From positions 682,001 through 746,000 of the forward strand of contig NC_005363.1 in assembly GCF_000196175.1 (NCBI RefSeq): a stretch of 64,000 nt of DNA, written 5' to 3'. The DNA comes from Bdellovibrio bacteriovorus HD100. GTDB lineage: Bacteria > Bdellovibrionota > Bdellovibrionia > Bdellovibrionales > Bdellovibrionaceae. Both the position numbers and the translations under genes were made by a program. This document shows, piece by piece, positions 51,471 through 59,930 of this stretch (within the stretch, counting starts at the first letter, position 1; the number at the start of each line of letters is the position of its first letter). Below the pieces are notes generated by a model. It saw only the letters and a list, made by a program, of their open reading frames with translations, made no database searches and was not told the origin of the DNA.

Positions 51471-52892
51471 TTATGCTTTCAAAGGTTTTTGAATGATATG
51501 GATCGCGTGACCCAAAGTCGCCTCAGCGGCTTCCATCATGGTTTCACCCAAAGTTGGGTGAGGGTGGATGGAAAGAGCCAGGTCTTCAATACGTGCGCCC
51601 ATTTCGATCGCCAAAACAGCTTCAGAGATCAAGTTGGAAGCTTCCGGACCGACGATGTGAACACCCAACAAAACGTGGGTTTTCTTATCAGCGATCATTT
51701 TCACGAAACCGTCTGTTTCCATCATGCTCACCGCGCGGCCGTTGGCTGCGAACGGGAACTTGCTGATCAGAAGGTCGGTGTGACCTTTGGCTTTCGCTTC
51801 AGCTTCAGTCATGCCGGCTGCCGCGATTTCAGGATCGGTGAAGACAACTGCCGGAACTGTTTTCGCATCGTAAACACGGTTATGGCCCGCGATCACTTCA
51901 GCAACCAGAACACCCTCGTGGGATGCTTTGTGCGCCAGCATCGGCTGACCGGCGATATCACCGATAGCAAAGATGTTGGAAACATTCGTGCGGCGTTGAG
52001 CATCGACTTTTACGAAGCCACGCTCGTCCACTTGAATGCCAGCAGCTTTCAGGTTTGCCTGATCGCCATTTGGACGACGACCCACAGTCACAAGGATCTT
52101 GTCGCATTTTACAACTTCGTCTTTGCCGTTGATCTCAACAGTCACTTCGTAACCGTCTTTGACTTTTTTCTGACCTTTGGCTTTTGCTCCGTAAAGAACA
52201 TTCACGCCCGCTTTTGTCAGTTTGCGAGTCACGATCTGAGCGCAGTCTGGATCAACCACACCCGCCAACAATGCGGATTGTGCTTCGATCACAGTCACTT
52301 CCGTGCCCAGCTTGCGCAGGTAAGAAGAGATCTCAAGACCGATGTAACCACCACCGATAACCGCCACGCGCTTAGGGATGGTATCAAACGCCAAAGCGCC
52401 TGTGGAAGAGCAGATGTCTTTTTCGTCGAACTTGAAGCCAGGGATTTCAATCGGACGGGAACCTGTTGCCACAACAAAGTATTTCGCCTGAACTGACTCA
52501 GTCCCTGCAGAAGACTTCACAGAGATTTCTTTGGAAGACTTGAATTCAGCATCACCTTTGATGATGGTAACGCCATAGCCTTTAAGAAGCTGATTCACAC
52601 CGCCGGACATCTTGTCAGAAACGGATTGTTTCCATTTCACAAGTTGTTTCATGTCCACGTCGATGCCACCTTTGATGTTCAAGCCCATTTCTTTGAAATT
52701 GTGCTGGGCTTTGTGCAAAAGGTGAGTCGCAGTGATCATGGCTTTGGACGGGATACAACCCACGTTCAAGCACACGCCACCCAGGAATTCACGTTCGATA
52801 ACTGCTGTTTTAAAACCAAGTTGTGCAGAACGGATCGCAGCCACATAACCGCCAGGACCCGCACCAATAACTACTACGTCAAAATTTTGCAT
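51471..52892 (-). CDS. lpdA: Dihydrolipoamide dehydrogenase (E3)
   Basis: E3 reoxidises dihydrolipoyl groups with FAD and NAD in 2-oxoacid dehydrogenase complexes. The 473-residue protein has the N-terminal FAD motif IGAGPGGYVAAIRSA, the redox disulphide Cys41/Cys46 in GGVCLNVGCIPSK, a second dinucleotide motif VIGGGYIGLEI, FAIGDIAGQPMLAHKA and the C-terminal HPHPTLGETMMEA with the catalytic His. It follows the E2 gene by 66 bases. The duplicate lipoyl domains of that E2 are its substrate. The E1 genes are not in the window. Confidence 0.97.
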   Translation of the reverse strand: MQNFDVVVIGAGPGGYVAAIRSAQLGFKTAVIEREFLGGVCLNVGCIPSKAMITATHLLHKAQHNFKEMGLNIKGGIDVDMKQLVKWKQSVSDKMSGGVNQLLKGYGVTIIKGDAEFKSSKEISVKSSAGTESVQAKYFVVATGSRPIEIPGFKFDEKDICSSTGALAFDTIPKRVAVIGGGYIGLEISSYLRKLGTEVTVIEAQSALLAGVVDPDCAQIVTRKLTKAGVNVLYGAKAKGQKKVKDGYEVTVEINGKDEVVKCDKILVTVGRRPNGDQANLKAAGIQVDERGFVKVDAQRRTNVSNIFAIGDIAGQPMLAHKASHEGVLVAEVIAGHNRVYDAKTVPAVVFTDPEIAAAGMTEAEAKAKGHTDLLISKFPFAANGRAVSMMETDGFVKMIADKKTHVLLGVHIVGPEASNLISEAVLAIEMGARIEDLALSIHPHPTLGETMMEAAEATLGHAIHIIQKPLKA

Positions 52893-52958
52893 AATAAATC
52901 TCCAATTAAGTCCAGCTGAAACACCTGCCGGTGCTTCAGCCTCCTCCGGGCGAGCCGG

Positions 52959-54563
52959 CTAGATCAACTCCACCAATAGTTTGCCTGGGTTTTCGATGCG
53001 GCCGATGAAGGCAGCAAGGAATCTTGCAGCGACAGCGCCGTCGATCAAACGGTGATCGGCAGTCATCGTGTAGTTCATAACTTTAATCGCGGAAACCTGG
53101 CCGTTTTTCAGAACCACTTTTTCGTCGATTTTGTACATGCCCAGGATCGCCACTTCAGGGTGGTTGATCACCGGAGTCGCGTATGTGCCACCGATAGAAC
53201 CGATGTTCGTTACAGTGATAGTTGCACCCTTCATTTCATCCGGTTTCAACTTGCCGTCACGAGCACGCTTGGAAAGATCCAGGATCTCTTTGGAGATTTC
53301 CAGGATGGATTTCTGGTCTGCGTTTTTGATCACTGGAACGACAAGGCCGTTTGGAGTGTCTGCTGCGAAGCCCAGGTTGAAGTACTTTTTGTAAACGATT
53401 TCGCCCGCTGCATCGTCGATGGAGGCATTGAACATCGGGAATTCACGGATTGTTGCGATCAAAGCCTTCATGATGATTGGAAGGTAAGTGATCTTCGTGC
53501 CGTTTTTCTCTGCGTGTTCTTTCAGGCTTTCGCGAAGAGCAACCATCGCATCCACTTTCGCTTCATCCATGATGGTGAAGTGCGGGATCACGTGTTTAGA
53601 ACGCTGCATGTTTTCAGCGATCTTCTTGCGGATGCCGATCATAGGAACGCGCTCTTCCGCTGCGCCTGCCGGGCCTTGGTAAGCTGGTTTAGGAATAGTC
53701 ATGGAAGCTGCTGCTGGAGCCGCTTTCGCTGCTGCCGGAGCTGCGCCACCACCGGAAGACATAACGTCTTCACGAGTCACGCGACCTGCAAGGCCAGTTC
53801 CGGTAAGAGAGTTGATATCAACTCCCATTTCACGAGCCAGACGACGAGTCGCCGGAGTCGCCAGAACTTTGGAGTCTGCCACAGGTGGGAAGATGTCGCT
53901 GGAAGCAGTTGCCACTGGAGCTGCTGCCTTCGTAGCAGGTGCTGCTGCCGGAGCCGGAGCTGCCGCTGCTGCAGGAGCCGCTTTCGGAGCCGCTGCGCCA
54001 CCTGCACCCTCAAGGATGATCATGGTGGAACCGACTTTTACAACGTCGCCGGATTTGAATTTCAATTCTTTTACAACACCAGCTACTGGAGTCGGAACTT
54101 CCACAGTCGCTTTGTCCGTCAGAACTTCAGCAATCGCCTGGTCTGCTTTTACAGAGTCACCTGGTTTAACCAACCATTTAACCAGTTCGCCTTCAGTCAC
54201 GCCCTCGCCCAGTTCAGGAAGTTTAACATCCTGAGCTTTACCGCCACCTGCAGCCGGAGCTGGAGTGGAAGCTGCTGGAGCCGGAGCTGCCGCTGCCGGT
54301 TGAGCGGCTGCAGGTTTTGCAGCGCCTGCACCATCAAGAGTGATCATCGTCGCTCCGACTTTAACAACGTCGCCGGATTTGAATTTAAGATCTTTTACGA
54401 CACCCGCAACCGGTGACGGAACCTCTACCGTTGCTTTGTCAGTCAATACTTCTGCGATAGCCTGGTCCGCTTTGACCGCATCGCCTGGTTTTACCAACCA
54501 TTTTACCAATTCACCTTCAGTAACGCCTTCTCCAAGCTCGGGCAGTTTCACATCAGTTGCCAT
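52959..54563 (-). CDS. Dihydrolipoamide acyltransferase (E2) with two lipoyl domains
   Basis: The 534-residue E2 core subunit has two nearly identical lipoyl domains (about 2-78 and 111-188, lipoyl lysines Lys43 and Lys151 in TDKATVEVP), Ala/Pro-rich swinging linkers, a peripheral-subunit-binding domain (VLATPATRRLAREMGVDI) and a catalytic domain ending in TADHRLIDGAVAARFL with the active His and Asp. It could be the pyruvate or branched-chain type; sequence alone does not decide. ATG 54563 starts the lipoyl domain; ATG 54590 upstream lacks a site. Upstream E1 genes are absent, so they map elsewhere. Confidence 0.93.
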   Translation of the reverse strand: MATDVKLPELGEGVTEGELVKWLVKPGDAVKADQAIAEVLTDKATVEVPSPVAGVVKDLKFKSGDVVKVGATMITLDGAGAAKPAAAQPAAAAPAPAASTPAPAAGGGKAQDVKLPELGEGVTEGELVKWLVKPGDSVKADQAIAEVLTDKATVEVPTPVAGVVKELKFKSGDVVKVGSTMIILEGAGGAAAPKAAPAAAAAPAPAAAPATKAAAPVATASSDIFPPVADSKVLATPATRRLAREMGVDINSLTGTGLAGRVTREDVMSSGGGAAPAAAKAAPAAASMTIPKPAYQGPAGAAEERVPMIGIRKKIAENMQRSKHVIPHFTIMDEAKVDAMVALRESLKEHAEKNGTKITYLPIIMKALIATIREFPMFNASIDDAAGEIVYKKYFNLGFAADTPNGLVVPVIKNADQKSILEISKEILDLSKRARDGKLKPDEMKGATITVTNIGSIGGTYATPVINHPEVAILGMYKIDEKVVLKNGQVSAIKVMNYTMTADHRLIDGAVAARFLAAFIGRIENPGKLLVELI

Positions 54564-54823
54564 GTTGCGAGAGTTCCTTTCGTTGTTCATATCTAAATCT
54601 AAAACACCTCGTTCTAGACGCACCCTAGAGCATTTGCACGGGATAACACGCAGCATAAACGGTATTGAAAATCAGCTGTCACAGGTTGCCACGTAACAGT
54701 GTGATTTTTCCACGGTTTCCAATAGGTTGCGGGCGGGGCAGGGGGCTTTGAAAGGGGTCGACAAAAGGCCCTTTCAGGGACTAATTTCAGGGTGTTGATT
54801 TTGACTTGAAGATTGGGGTTCCT

Positions 54824-55555
54824 ATGAAGTTTCACAGCAAGCTGCAAGAGGGTATTTTTTTAAAGCGCTATAAGCGCTTCTTTGCGGATATTGAATTTCA
54901 GGGGCAGCAGGTGACGGCCCATGTTCCCAACACCGGCAGTCTAAAAAGTGTGAACAATCCGGGACAGCACTGTCTGTTTTCTGAAAGCACCAATCCGGAG
55001 CGTAAGCTGAAGTACACTCTGGAAATGATCAAGTCCCCGACGGGATCCTGGGTTGGGGTTAATACGGCGACTCCAAACACAGTGGTGCGTGAAACCCTTC
55101 ATCATGTGGTCGGTCACAAAAAAGAGGTGATTGGCGGCTTTGCCCACTGGGCGGCCTTTGATGAAGTGAAGCCGGAATACAAAATCAGCGCGGAAACCCG
55201 CCTGGATTTTGCCCTGAAGAAAAACAACAGCGATAAAATGCATTTTATCGAAGTGAAAAACGTGACCCTGGCTGAAGAAGGGACCGCCAAGTTCCCGGAC
55301 GCTGTGACCGAGCGCGGGCAAAAGCATCTGCGTGAGCTTATGGCATTGATGGAGCAGGGGCACACGGCGGAAATCGTCTTCACAATCCAGCGTCACGACT
55401 GCGGTTCGTTCTCTCCGGCGGATGACATTGATCCGGAATATGGCCGTCTGCTGCGTGAGGCCTATCAAAAAGGGCTGCGTGTTTCGCCTTTTGTGCTGGA
55501 TCTGACTCCGGAGTCCGTCGAGTTGTCTGAGACAGTTCTGCCGCTAAAAATGTAG
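54824..55555 (+). CDS. sfsA: SfsA family protein
   Basis: A 243-residue protein matching SfsA (sugar fermentation stimulation protein). Blocks KRYKRFFADIEFQG, VTAHVPNTGSLKSV, RLDFALKKNN...FIEVKNVTLAEEGTAKFPDAVTERGQKHLREL and FTIQRHDCGSFSPADDIDP are all typical; the Glu/Lys pair EVKN is that of PD-(D/E)xK nuclease-like folds, and DNA binding has been reported for E. coli SfsA. ATG 54824 is used because homologues begin with a short N-terminus. No operon partner. Confidence 0.93.
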   Translation: MKFHSKLQEGIFLKRYKRFFADIEFQGQQVTAHVPNTGSLKSVNNPGQHCLFSESTNPERKLKYTLEMIKSPTGSWVGVNTATPNTVVRETLHHVVGHKKEVIGGFAHWAAFDEVKPEYKISAETRLDFALKKNNSDKMHFIEVKNVTLAEEGTAKFPDAVTERGQKHLRELMALMEQGHTAEIVFTIQRHDCGSFSPADDIDPEYGRLLREAYQKGLRVSPFVLDLTPESVELSETVLPLKM

Positions 55556-55740
55556 AGCGCCACGGCACGACCGCCAGGTGTTCGACGATTTTTCTGGACC
55601 TGTTTTTTGGTCGGGAAAGTGTCAAGAAAGATGACACTTTCCCTCTGAAAGGCTGATAAATATTCAGCCAATTCCACAGTCTTTAAAGTTTTAAATACGA
55701 GTGACCGATTTTCTCTGTGAACAACCAACGGAGGATCGGC

Positions 55741-56505
55741 ATGATGTCTTTCTTGCGCATCAAAACACTCGCAGTACTTTCCACAACACTTCTGCTGGCA
55801 GCCTGCGGACCTGGAATTCCGGTTCTGCCAGATGACCCTAACAATGAACCCGCAGCGCAACAGCCCAGTGATGGAAACTCCGCTCAGGGTGGCACTGAGC
55901 TGCCAAGCACAGAAACACCAGGACTTGTCGAGCCGGAAACCCCGCCACCCGTGGCGACCAACCCCAACGATGATGTTCTAAGTCAATACCAGCATCTGGA
56001 TCCAAATCACATCGTTCCGACCAAAGCGCTGGAAACAGCCGTATTGTATTTCCACGAAAACAAGGCGAAGTTCAAAAATCAGGCGGTGATGTCGATTTTG
56101 GATTTCAGCCAAAAGTCCACACAGAAACGCTGGTACTTCATCGACATGAAAACGGGTGCAGTGTGGAATGTTCACGTGTCCCACGGAAAAGGCTCTGACA
56201 GCAATCACGACGGCTTCGCAGAAAAATTCAGCAACGTGGAAGGTTCCAACGCCTCTTCTTTGGGTTTCTATAAAACGGCAGAGACTTATCAGGGCAGCAA
56301 CGGTTATTCCCTGCGCCTGGATGGTCTGTCCACGACGAACTCCAATGCCCGCTCGCGCGCCATTGTCGTGCATGGAGCAAACTATGTTCAGGATTCCAAC
56401 GTGATCCAGGGGCGCAGCTGGGGCTGTCCGGCGGTTTCCCAGGCCAATCGCGACAAGGTTATCAACCTGATCAAGGGTGGCAGCCTTCTTTACGCCTTTA
56501 AATAA
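55741..56505 (+). CDS. Murein L,D-transpeptidase-like lipoprotein (YkuD_2 type)
   Basis: A 254-residue lipoprotein (lipobox Leu-Ala-Ala-Cys) with a Pro/Glu/Thr-rich spacer of about 60 residues and a C-terminal catalytic domain: SILDFSQKSTQKRWYFIDM, HVSHGKGSDSN, SRAIVVHGANYV and GRSWGCPAVSQ with the active Cys229. This is the L,D-transpeptidase catalytic family, which makes or cuts peptidoglycan cross-links. Several such enzymes modify prey and predator cell walls in Bdellovibrio, so a role in predation is plausible. GGAGG precedes ATG 55741. Confidence 0.88.
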   Translation: MMSFLRIKTLAVLSTTLLLAACGPGIPVLPDDPNNEPAAQQPSDGNSAQGGTELPSTETPGLVEPETPPPVATNPNDDVLSQYQHLDPNHIVPTKALETAVLYFHENKAKFKNQAVMSILDFSQKSTQKRWYFIDMKTGAVWNVHVSHGKGSDSNHDGFAEKFSNVEGSNASSLGFYKTAETYQGSNGYSLRLDGLSTTNSNARSRAIVVHGANYVQDSNVIQGRSWGCPAVSQANRDKVINLIKGGSLLYAFK

Positions 56506-56633
56506 ACGCTCAGGGGTGTTTCGGCGCTTATTGAGAACAGGGAAAAATTATAAATACTCCCAGTTCCCATTGATAGGTCCGACTGTATCAAAACTGTTGT
56601 GGTAAGCATACGGTCCTCTCAGAAAGGATGTTT

Positions 56634-57098
56634 ATGCTTACCACTTTTCGTTTATTTGCAGTCACTATCGGGCTTTCTCTGCTCTCAAGTGTTTCCCTGG
56701 CTCAGACACAGATGCAACTGGTTCTAAAAAAAGACATTGTTTTTGATGCTCAGAACAGCCGGTCCAGTCAGTCTTTCTATACACAATACAAGAATGACCA
56801 CTGTTACATCAGTCTGGTGGGAAACAACCTGCGTAACAGCCAGTATGTAAATGCTCAGGGTTTGATTGTTTTACCAGTGGGTTTGAAGTTTACAGTGGTG
56901 AGTGTTGTTGATAATGACAAGGGCCTGGATCTGGAGACTCAAAAAATCTTTACCAAATCGTTCATCTATTCCGTGAACAGAGATATTGATACGTCCCTGA
57001 CCCTTAATTGCTCTCGCAAGTACAGTCTGTTTAAACGCCTTGAAAAACCCAAAGAAGTTCTGGGTCTGTTCACAGAACTCGTAAGTTTGCAGCAATAG
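56634..57098 (+). CDS. Small secreted protein of unknown function
   Basis: A 154-residue protein with signal peptide (cleavage near Ser-Leu-Ala, residue 23) and a beta-like core with two cysteines (YKNDHCYISLVGNN; LTLNCSRKY). ATG 56634 has AAAGG 6 bases upstream; ATG 56628 overlaps that site. No family recognised. It lies between the L,D-transpeptidase gene and a secreted protein whose start is buried in a hairpin. Confidence 0.72.
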   Translation: MLTTFRLFAVTIGLSLLSSVSLAQTQMQLVLKKDIVFDAQNSRSSQSFYTQYKNDHCYISLVGNNLRNSQYVNAQGLIVLPVGLKFTVVSVVDNDKGLDLETQKIFTKSFIYSVNRDIDTSLTLNCSRKYSLFKRLEKPKEVLGLFTELVSLQQ

Positions 57099-57158
57099 GC
57101 GGGGGGCGAGGCCAGTTTTGCGCCTTCCAATATAAGTCTGATTCGTTTTTTTCTTTTC

Positions 57159-57202
57159 GCTCATAGGAGTTTATCGTTCCTCCGATAAGAATTCCTATGA
57201 GC
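57159..57202 (+). promoter_or_regulatory. Long hairpin burying the start codon of the next gene
   Basis: GCTCATAGGA (57159-57168) is a perfect reverse complement of TCCTATGAGC (57193-57202), and inside it TTATCG (57171-57176) pairs with CGATAA (57183-57188) around TTCCTC. The ATG at 57197-57199 and the AGGAG at 57165-57169 both lie in the paired arms. Confidence 0.65.
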
Positions 57203-58156
57203 ATCCTGTTTTCTTTCCTGCTGACATTCCTGTTAATGACCGTGTGCCTGCCTGTGCAGGCCAAAGAAACGGACAATTTGACCGGCAGGACCAAAAATCT
57301 TCCCGACAGCACTGAAATCTTTGATCGCGAGATGAACAAGCGTCTGCAGGAACTGCAGGCAGAAGCAAGCTCTGAAGGCATTTCCTGTAATGACCCACGC
57401 AAATTGCGTATTTTGTTTCATGACCTGAACGACGCGAGATTTTTTATTGGATCCTTGGAGTCCTGGGCGGAAGACAATTCGCAGATTGCCAAGCGTGAGC
57501 TGACAGCACAGCAGTCGGTCTATGACGGGGTTCTGGACAATGGCTGGATTTTCAACCGTCTGAAGCTGGCTTCGACTGTCAAAGTGAACGGCCAGTTGGT
57601 GGGCACCGATAAGTTCGGTCACTTCATCGATCAGGGTTTTGAGTTCTACACACCTTATCGTCAAAGTGGCTATCGCATGTCCACAGCCCTGCATTCCAGT
57701 TTGGGGTCTGAAAAAGGCTATTCGGGCGGGGCGTCCACCGGGACGATTTCTTATGCTGATGCCATGGCGAATTATCAGGGAATTTTGTTTTATCATGCTT
57801 TGGCCGAGGGCCCGAATCCTTACTTCCGCTGTTCTCAAGGCAAGTGGACCCAAATTCGCGAATTCCGCTGGGCTGATTACGTGGATGCGGGTTGGGACGA
57901 AGGCATCAACTGCAGTGTCATGGCATCCCCTGAAGCTCAGGCCAAGTTCAACGCCAATCTGGCGAAGCAGGGGCAGACCTGTCCCGCCGACACCAGTGCT
58001 TGTGCCCAGCTGAACACGCGGTACGCGGTCTTTGATGAATATATCCTTTCACCAGAGTGTCGAAAGGTGGCTAAGGCCCCTGTGGGATCTTATGGCTCGG
58101 GTAAATCCCCAGCGGTAAAATCCTCGACGGGTAAAAGCGGGAAGGGGACACGCTAA
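57197..58156 (+). CDS. Secreted protein with TDKFGHFIDQG motif
   Basis: A 319-residue secreted protein with a signal peptide ending near Val-Gln-Ala (residue 22). The notable motif TDKFGHFIDQGFEFYTPY lies around residues 135-155; similar DKFGHF sequences occur in several bacterial membrane or periplasmic families without a known reaction. The C-terminus is low complexity Ser/Gly/Lys. Six cysteines are scattered in the second half. The start codon is inside a strong hairpin and there is no ribosome-binding site at normal distance. It overlaps the next gene by one base. Confidence 0.7.
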   Translation: MSILFSFLLTFLLMTVCLPVQAKETDNLTGRTKNLPDSTEIFDREMNKRLQELQAEASSEGISCNDPRKLRILFHDLNDARFFIGSLESWAEDNSQIAKRELTAQQSVYDGVLDNGWIFNRLKLASTVKVNGQLVGTDKFGHFIDQGFEFYTPYRQSGYRMSTALHSSLGSEKGYSGGASTGTISYADAMANYQGILFYHALAEGPNPYFRCSQGKWTQIREFRWADYVDAGWDEGINCSVMASPEAQAKFNANLAKQGQTCPADTSACAQLNTRYAVFDEYILSPECRKVAKAPVGSYGSGKSPAVKSSTGKSGKGTR

Positions 58157-58500
58157 TGGATTTGTTATCTTTGGTGGAAGCCCAGAAGTCTTTGGATGCG
58201 TTGCTGAAGTGTCCGGGTTTGCGTTGTGTGCTGGATGCCTTCGCCGTGGATCTGTCTAAAAATACCAGGGAAGACATTTACGTGTATCTGAAGGACGGCG
58301 GCAGCCCACAGGTGCAGCGACTTTGTCTGCCAATGGAACGCCCGCGCAGAGCGGAAGCCAATGAAGTTTGTTATATGGTGAAACTAAAGCGCGCCGGAGA
58401 AACGCAGGTGCTTTGGCGCAACGAACGGGGTCAGTGGAAGCTCAGCAACGCCTCTAAAAGGCCTCTCACGGCGGGTGAAAAGGCCCCTTCCGGTAAATAA
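58156..58500 (+). CDS. Small cytoplasmic protein of unknown function
   Basis: A 114-residue protein without signal peptide, starting in the stop codon of the secreted protein before it (TAATG). It has a helical start, then strands with four cysteines (LLKCPGLRCVLDAF, RLCLPM, EVCYMVKLKR) and a basic end. No family is recognised. Coupling with a secreted protein suggests shared regulation; there is no direct hint at function. Confidence 0.62.
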   Translation: MDLLSLVEAQKSLDALLKCPGLRCVLDAFAVDLSKNTREDIYVYLKDGGSPQVQRLCLPMERPRRAEANEVCYMVKLKRAGETQVLWRNERGQWKLSNASKRPLTAGEKAPSGK

Positions 58501-58503
58501 CGA

Positions 58504-58887
58504 CTACAGAAGGCGAAGTTGTTCGCCGACCAGTTTTTTCAGATTTTCGACGTAACCCATGTACTCTTCCATGTCCAGGCGCTCGTCTTTGCGGATGTGG
58601 GCGCTAGGGGAGTTGTAAGGGGTCAGTTCAATGATGTCAGCGTGGGAGGAGATGGCGGAAAAATTGCCTTCTTCCAGAACCTGCATCAAGGCATCCAGAT
58701 CGTGACCTTCGTCATCGTGAGGGTATTCAAGGCCACGCATTTCACACAAAGCTTTCAGAAATTTTTCGCAGGCCTGAGCCAGATTGTAACCCACCAAATC
58801 GTGTTGGGTATTGTCGGACAAGTGCTTTTTGGCGGTGTCGAGATCGTCCTGAGCTTTAAGAATCATGGATTTTGCGTGTGCGCTCAT
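58504..58887 (-). CDS. HEPN-domain protein
   Basis: A 127-residue helical protein with the HEPN pattern: SMILKAQDDLDTAKKHL, then GYNLAQACEKFLKALCEMRGLEYPH and HDLDALMQVLEE. HEPN proteins often bind nucleotides or RNA and many pair with a minimal nucleotidyltransferase in toxin-antitoxin systems; no such partner is adjacent. The RxxxxH RNase signature is not clearly present. ATG 58887 has AAGGAG. It reads as an orphan HEPN protein; toxin activity is not supported by sequence alone. Confidence 0.75.
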   Translation of the reverse strand: MSAHAKSMILKAQDDLDTAKKHLSDNTQHDLVGYNLAQACEKFLKALCEMRGLEYPHDDEGHDLDALMQVLEEGNFSAISSHADIIELTPYNSPSAHIRKDERLDMEEYMGYVENLKKLVGEQLRLL

Positions 58888-58945
58888 GGGAACTCCTTGG
58901 TGTATTTACGATTACTTTAGTGGCTGGACCTGTACCGCGCAAATA

Positions 58946-58979
58946 AAAAACCCACAGTTTTTTCAAACTGTGGGTTTTT
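58946..58979 (-). terminator. Terminator of the DsbA-like gene
   Basis: AAAAACCCACAGTTT (58946-58960) pairs with AAACTGTGGGTTTTT (58965-58979), loop TTTC. It works mainly on the minus strand, after the gene at 59002. Confidence 0.9.
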
Positions 58980-59001
58980 GAAGTTCAATCTTCAGGAAAG
59001 A

Positions 59002-59784
59002 TTACTTCGCTTCAGCCAAGTGACGGTCGATGATTTCTTTGAAATCAGCGAATGGATAAGCGCCACGCAGGGAAACACCGTTGATCAGGAAGCCTGGAGT
59101 ACCGGAGAAGTTGAATTTACGAGCTTCTTCCATGTCCGCTTCGATACGTTTCTTAACCACTTCAGAGTTAAGATCTTTTTCAAGCTTCTTCATGTCCGCG
59201 CCAGCTTTTTTAGCGGCTTCTTTCAATGCGCCTTCTTTTTTAGTTCTCAGGTCACCTTGGTTTTCAAATACCAGGTTGTAGAACTTTTCAGCTTTGGCAG
59301 CGTCTTGCAAAGCGATCGCTTCGAAGTACTGTGCTGCAGGCATTGCCATTGGGTGGAAATCCAAAGGAAGGTGCTTGTAAACAACGCGAACGTCCTTAGG
59401 GTAAGCTTTCATCACTTCATCAACAGTCGCATGACCTTTAGCGCAGTATGGGCACTCGAAGTCAGAGTATTCAATGATAGTCACTTTTGCGTCTTTAGGG
59501 CCAAAGATAACGCGGCCTTCTTCGATAGCCGGTTTCAATGGGTTCTTGAATTCGTCGTCACGCTTTTTGCCTTCTTCAGCAACAGCTTTTTCTTGAGCTT
59601 TACGTTGAGCGTTTTGAGCAGCTTTGTTCACCACTTCAATGAATTGCTCTGGATCTTTTTCGATCGCAGCGAACACGATGCTCGGATCTTTTTCTACAGC
59701 TTCCTTGAGTTGTTTAGCTGAAGGGGCACAGTTTACCAATGTAAGTGCCAGTGCTGAAATTCCAAATAACTTAAGTGCTTTCAA
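59002..59784 (-). CDS. DsbA-like thioredoxin-fold lipoprotein
   Basis: A 260-residue lipoprotein (lipobox Val-Asn-Cys, Cys19) with a helical linker (25-90) and a DsbA-type domain: IIEYSDFECPYC with redox CPYC at 111-114, YKHLPLDFHPMAMPAAQYFEA and the cis-proline motif GTPGFLINGVSLRG. It would catalyse disulphide formation or repair in the periplasm, useful given the many Cys-rich secreted proteins of this genome. The start is TTG 59784 with a strong GGAGG site. Dense, biased codons suggest high expression. Confidence 0.9.
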   Translation of the reverse strand: MKALKLFGISALALTLVNCAPSAKQLKEAVEKDPSIVFAAIEKDPEQFIEVVNKAAQNAQRKAQEKAVAEEGKKRDDEFKNPLKPAIEEGRVIFGPKDAKVTIIEYSDFECPYCAKGHATVDEVMKAYPKDVRVVYKHLPLDFHPMAMPAAQYFEAIALQDAAKAEKFYNLVFENQGDLRTKKEGALKEAAKKAGADMKKLEKDLNSEVVKKRIEADMEEARKFNFSGTPGFLINGVSLRGAYPFADFKEIIDRHLAEAK

Positions 59785-59877
59785 TGTCTTCCTCCAAGAT
59801 GGATGATTGTAATTTTTTGAGCCCCTTTATATTGACATCATTTTCAGTTTAGAGGGAAGGAAAAAATCCCGGTCCAA

Positions 59878-59895
59878 GGTCCTGCTAATCAGGAC
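59878..59895. promoter_or_regulatory. Hairpin in a divergent promoter region
   Basis: GTCCTG-CTAAT-CAGGAC lies between the divergent DsbA-like and 205-residue protein genes. It lacks a T tract and could be an operator site. The boxes of the two promoters were not identified. Confidence 0.3.
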
Positions 59896-59930
59896 TTGTC
59901 TCACTCTAAGACCCCTTTAAACTGACTTCT

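Noticed and set aside
51420-52496. 358-residue open frame opposite lpdA
   Set aside because: Antisense shadow of a gene with full catalytic motifs.
53052-54416. 454-residue open frame opposite the E2 gene, extremely rich in Ser, Cys and Arg
   Set aside because: Its composition is produced by the Ala/Pro-rich linkers of E2 read on the other strand; no real gene features.
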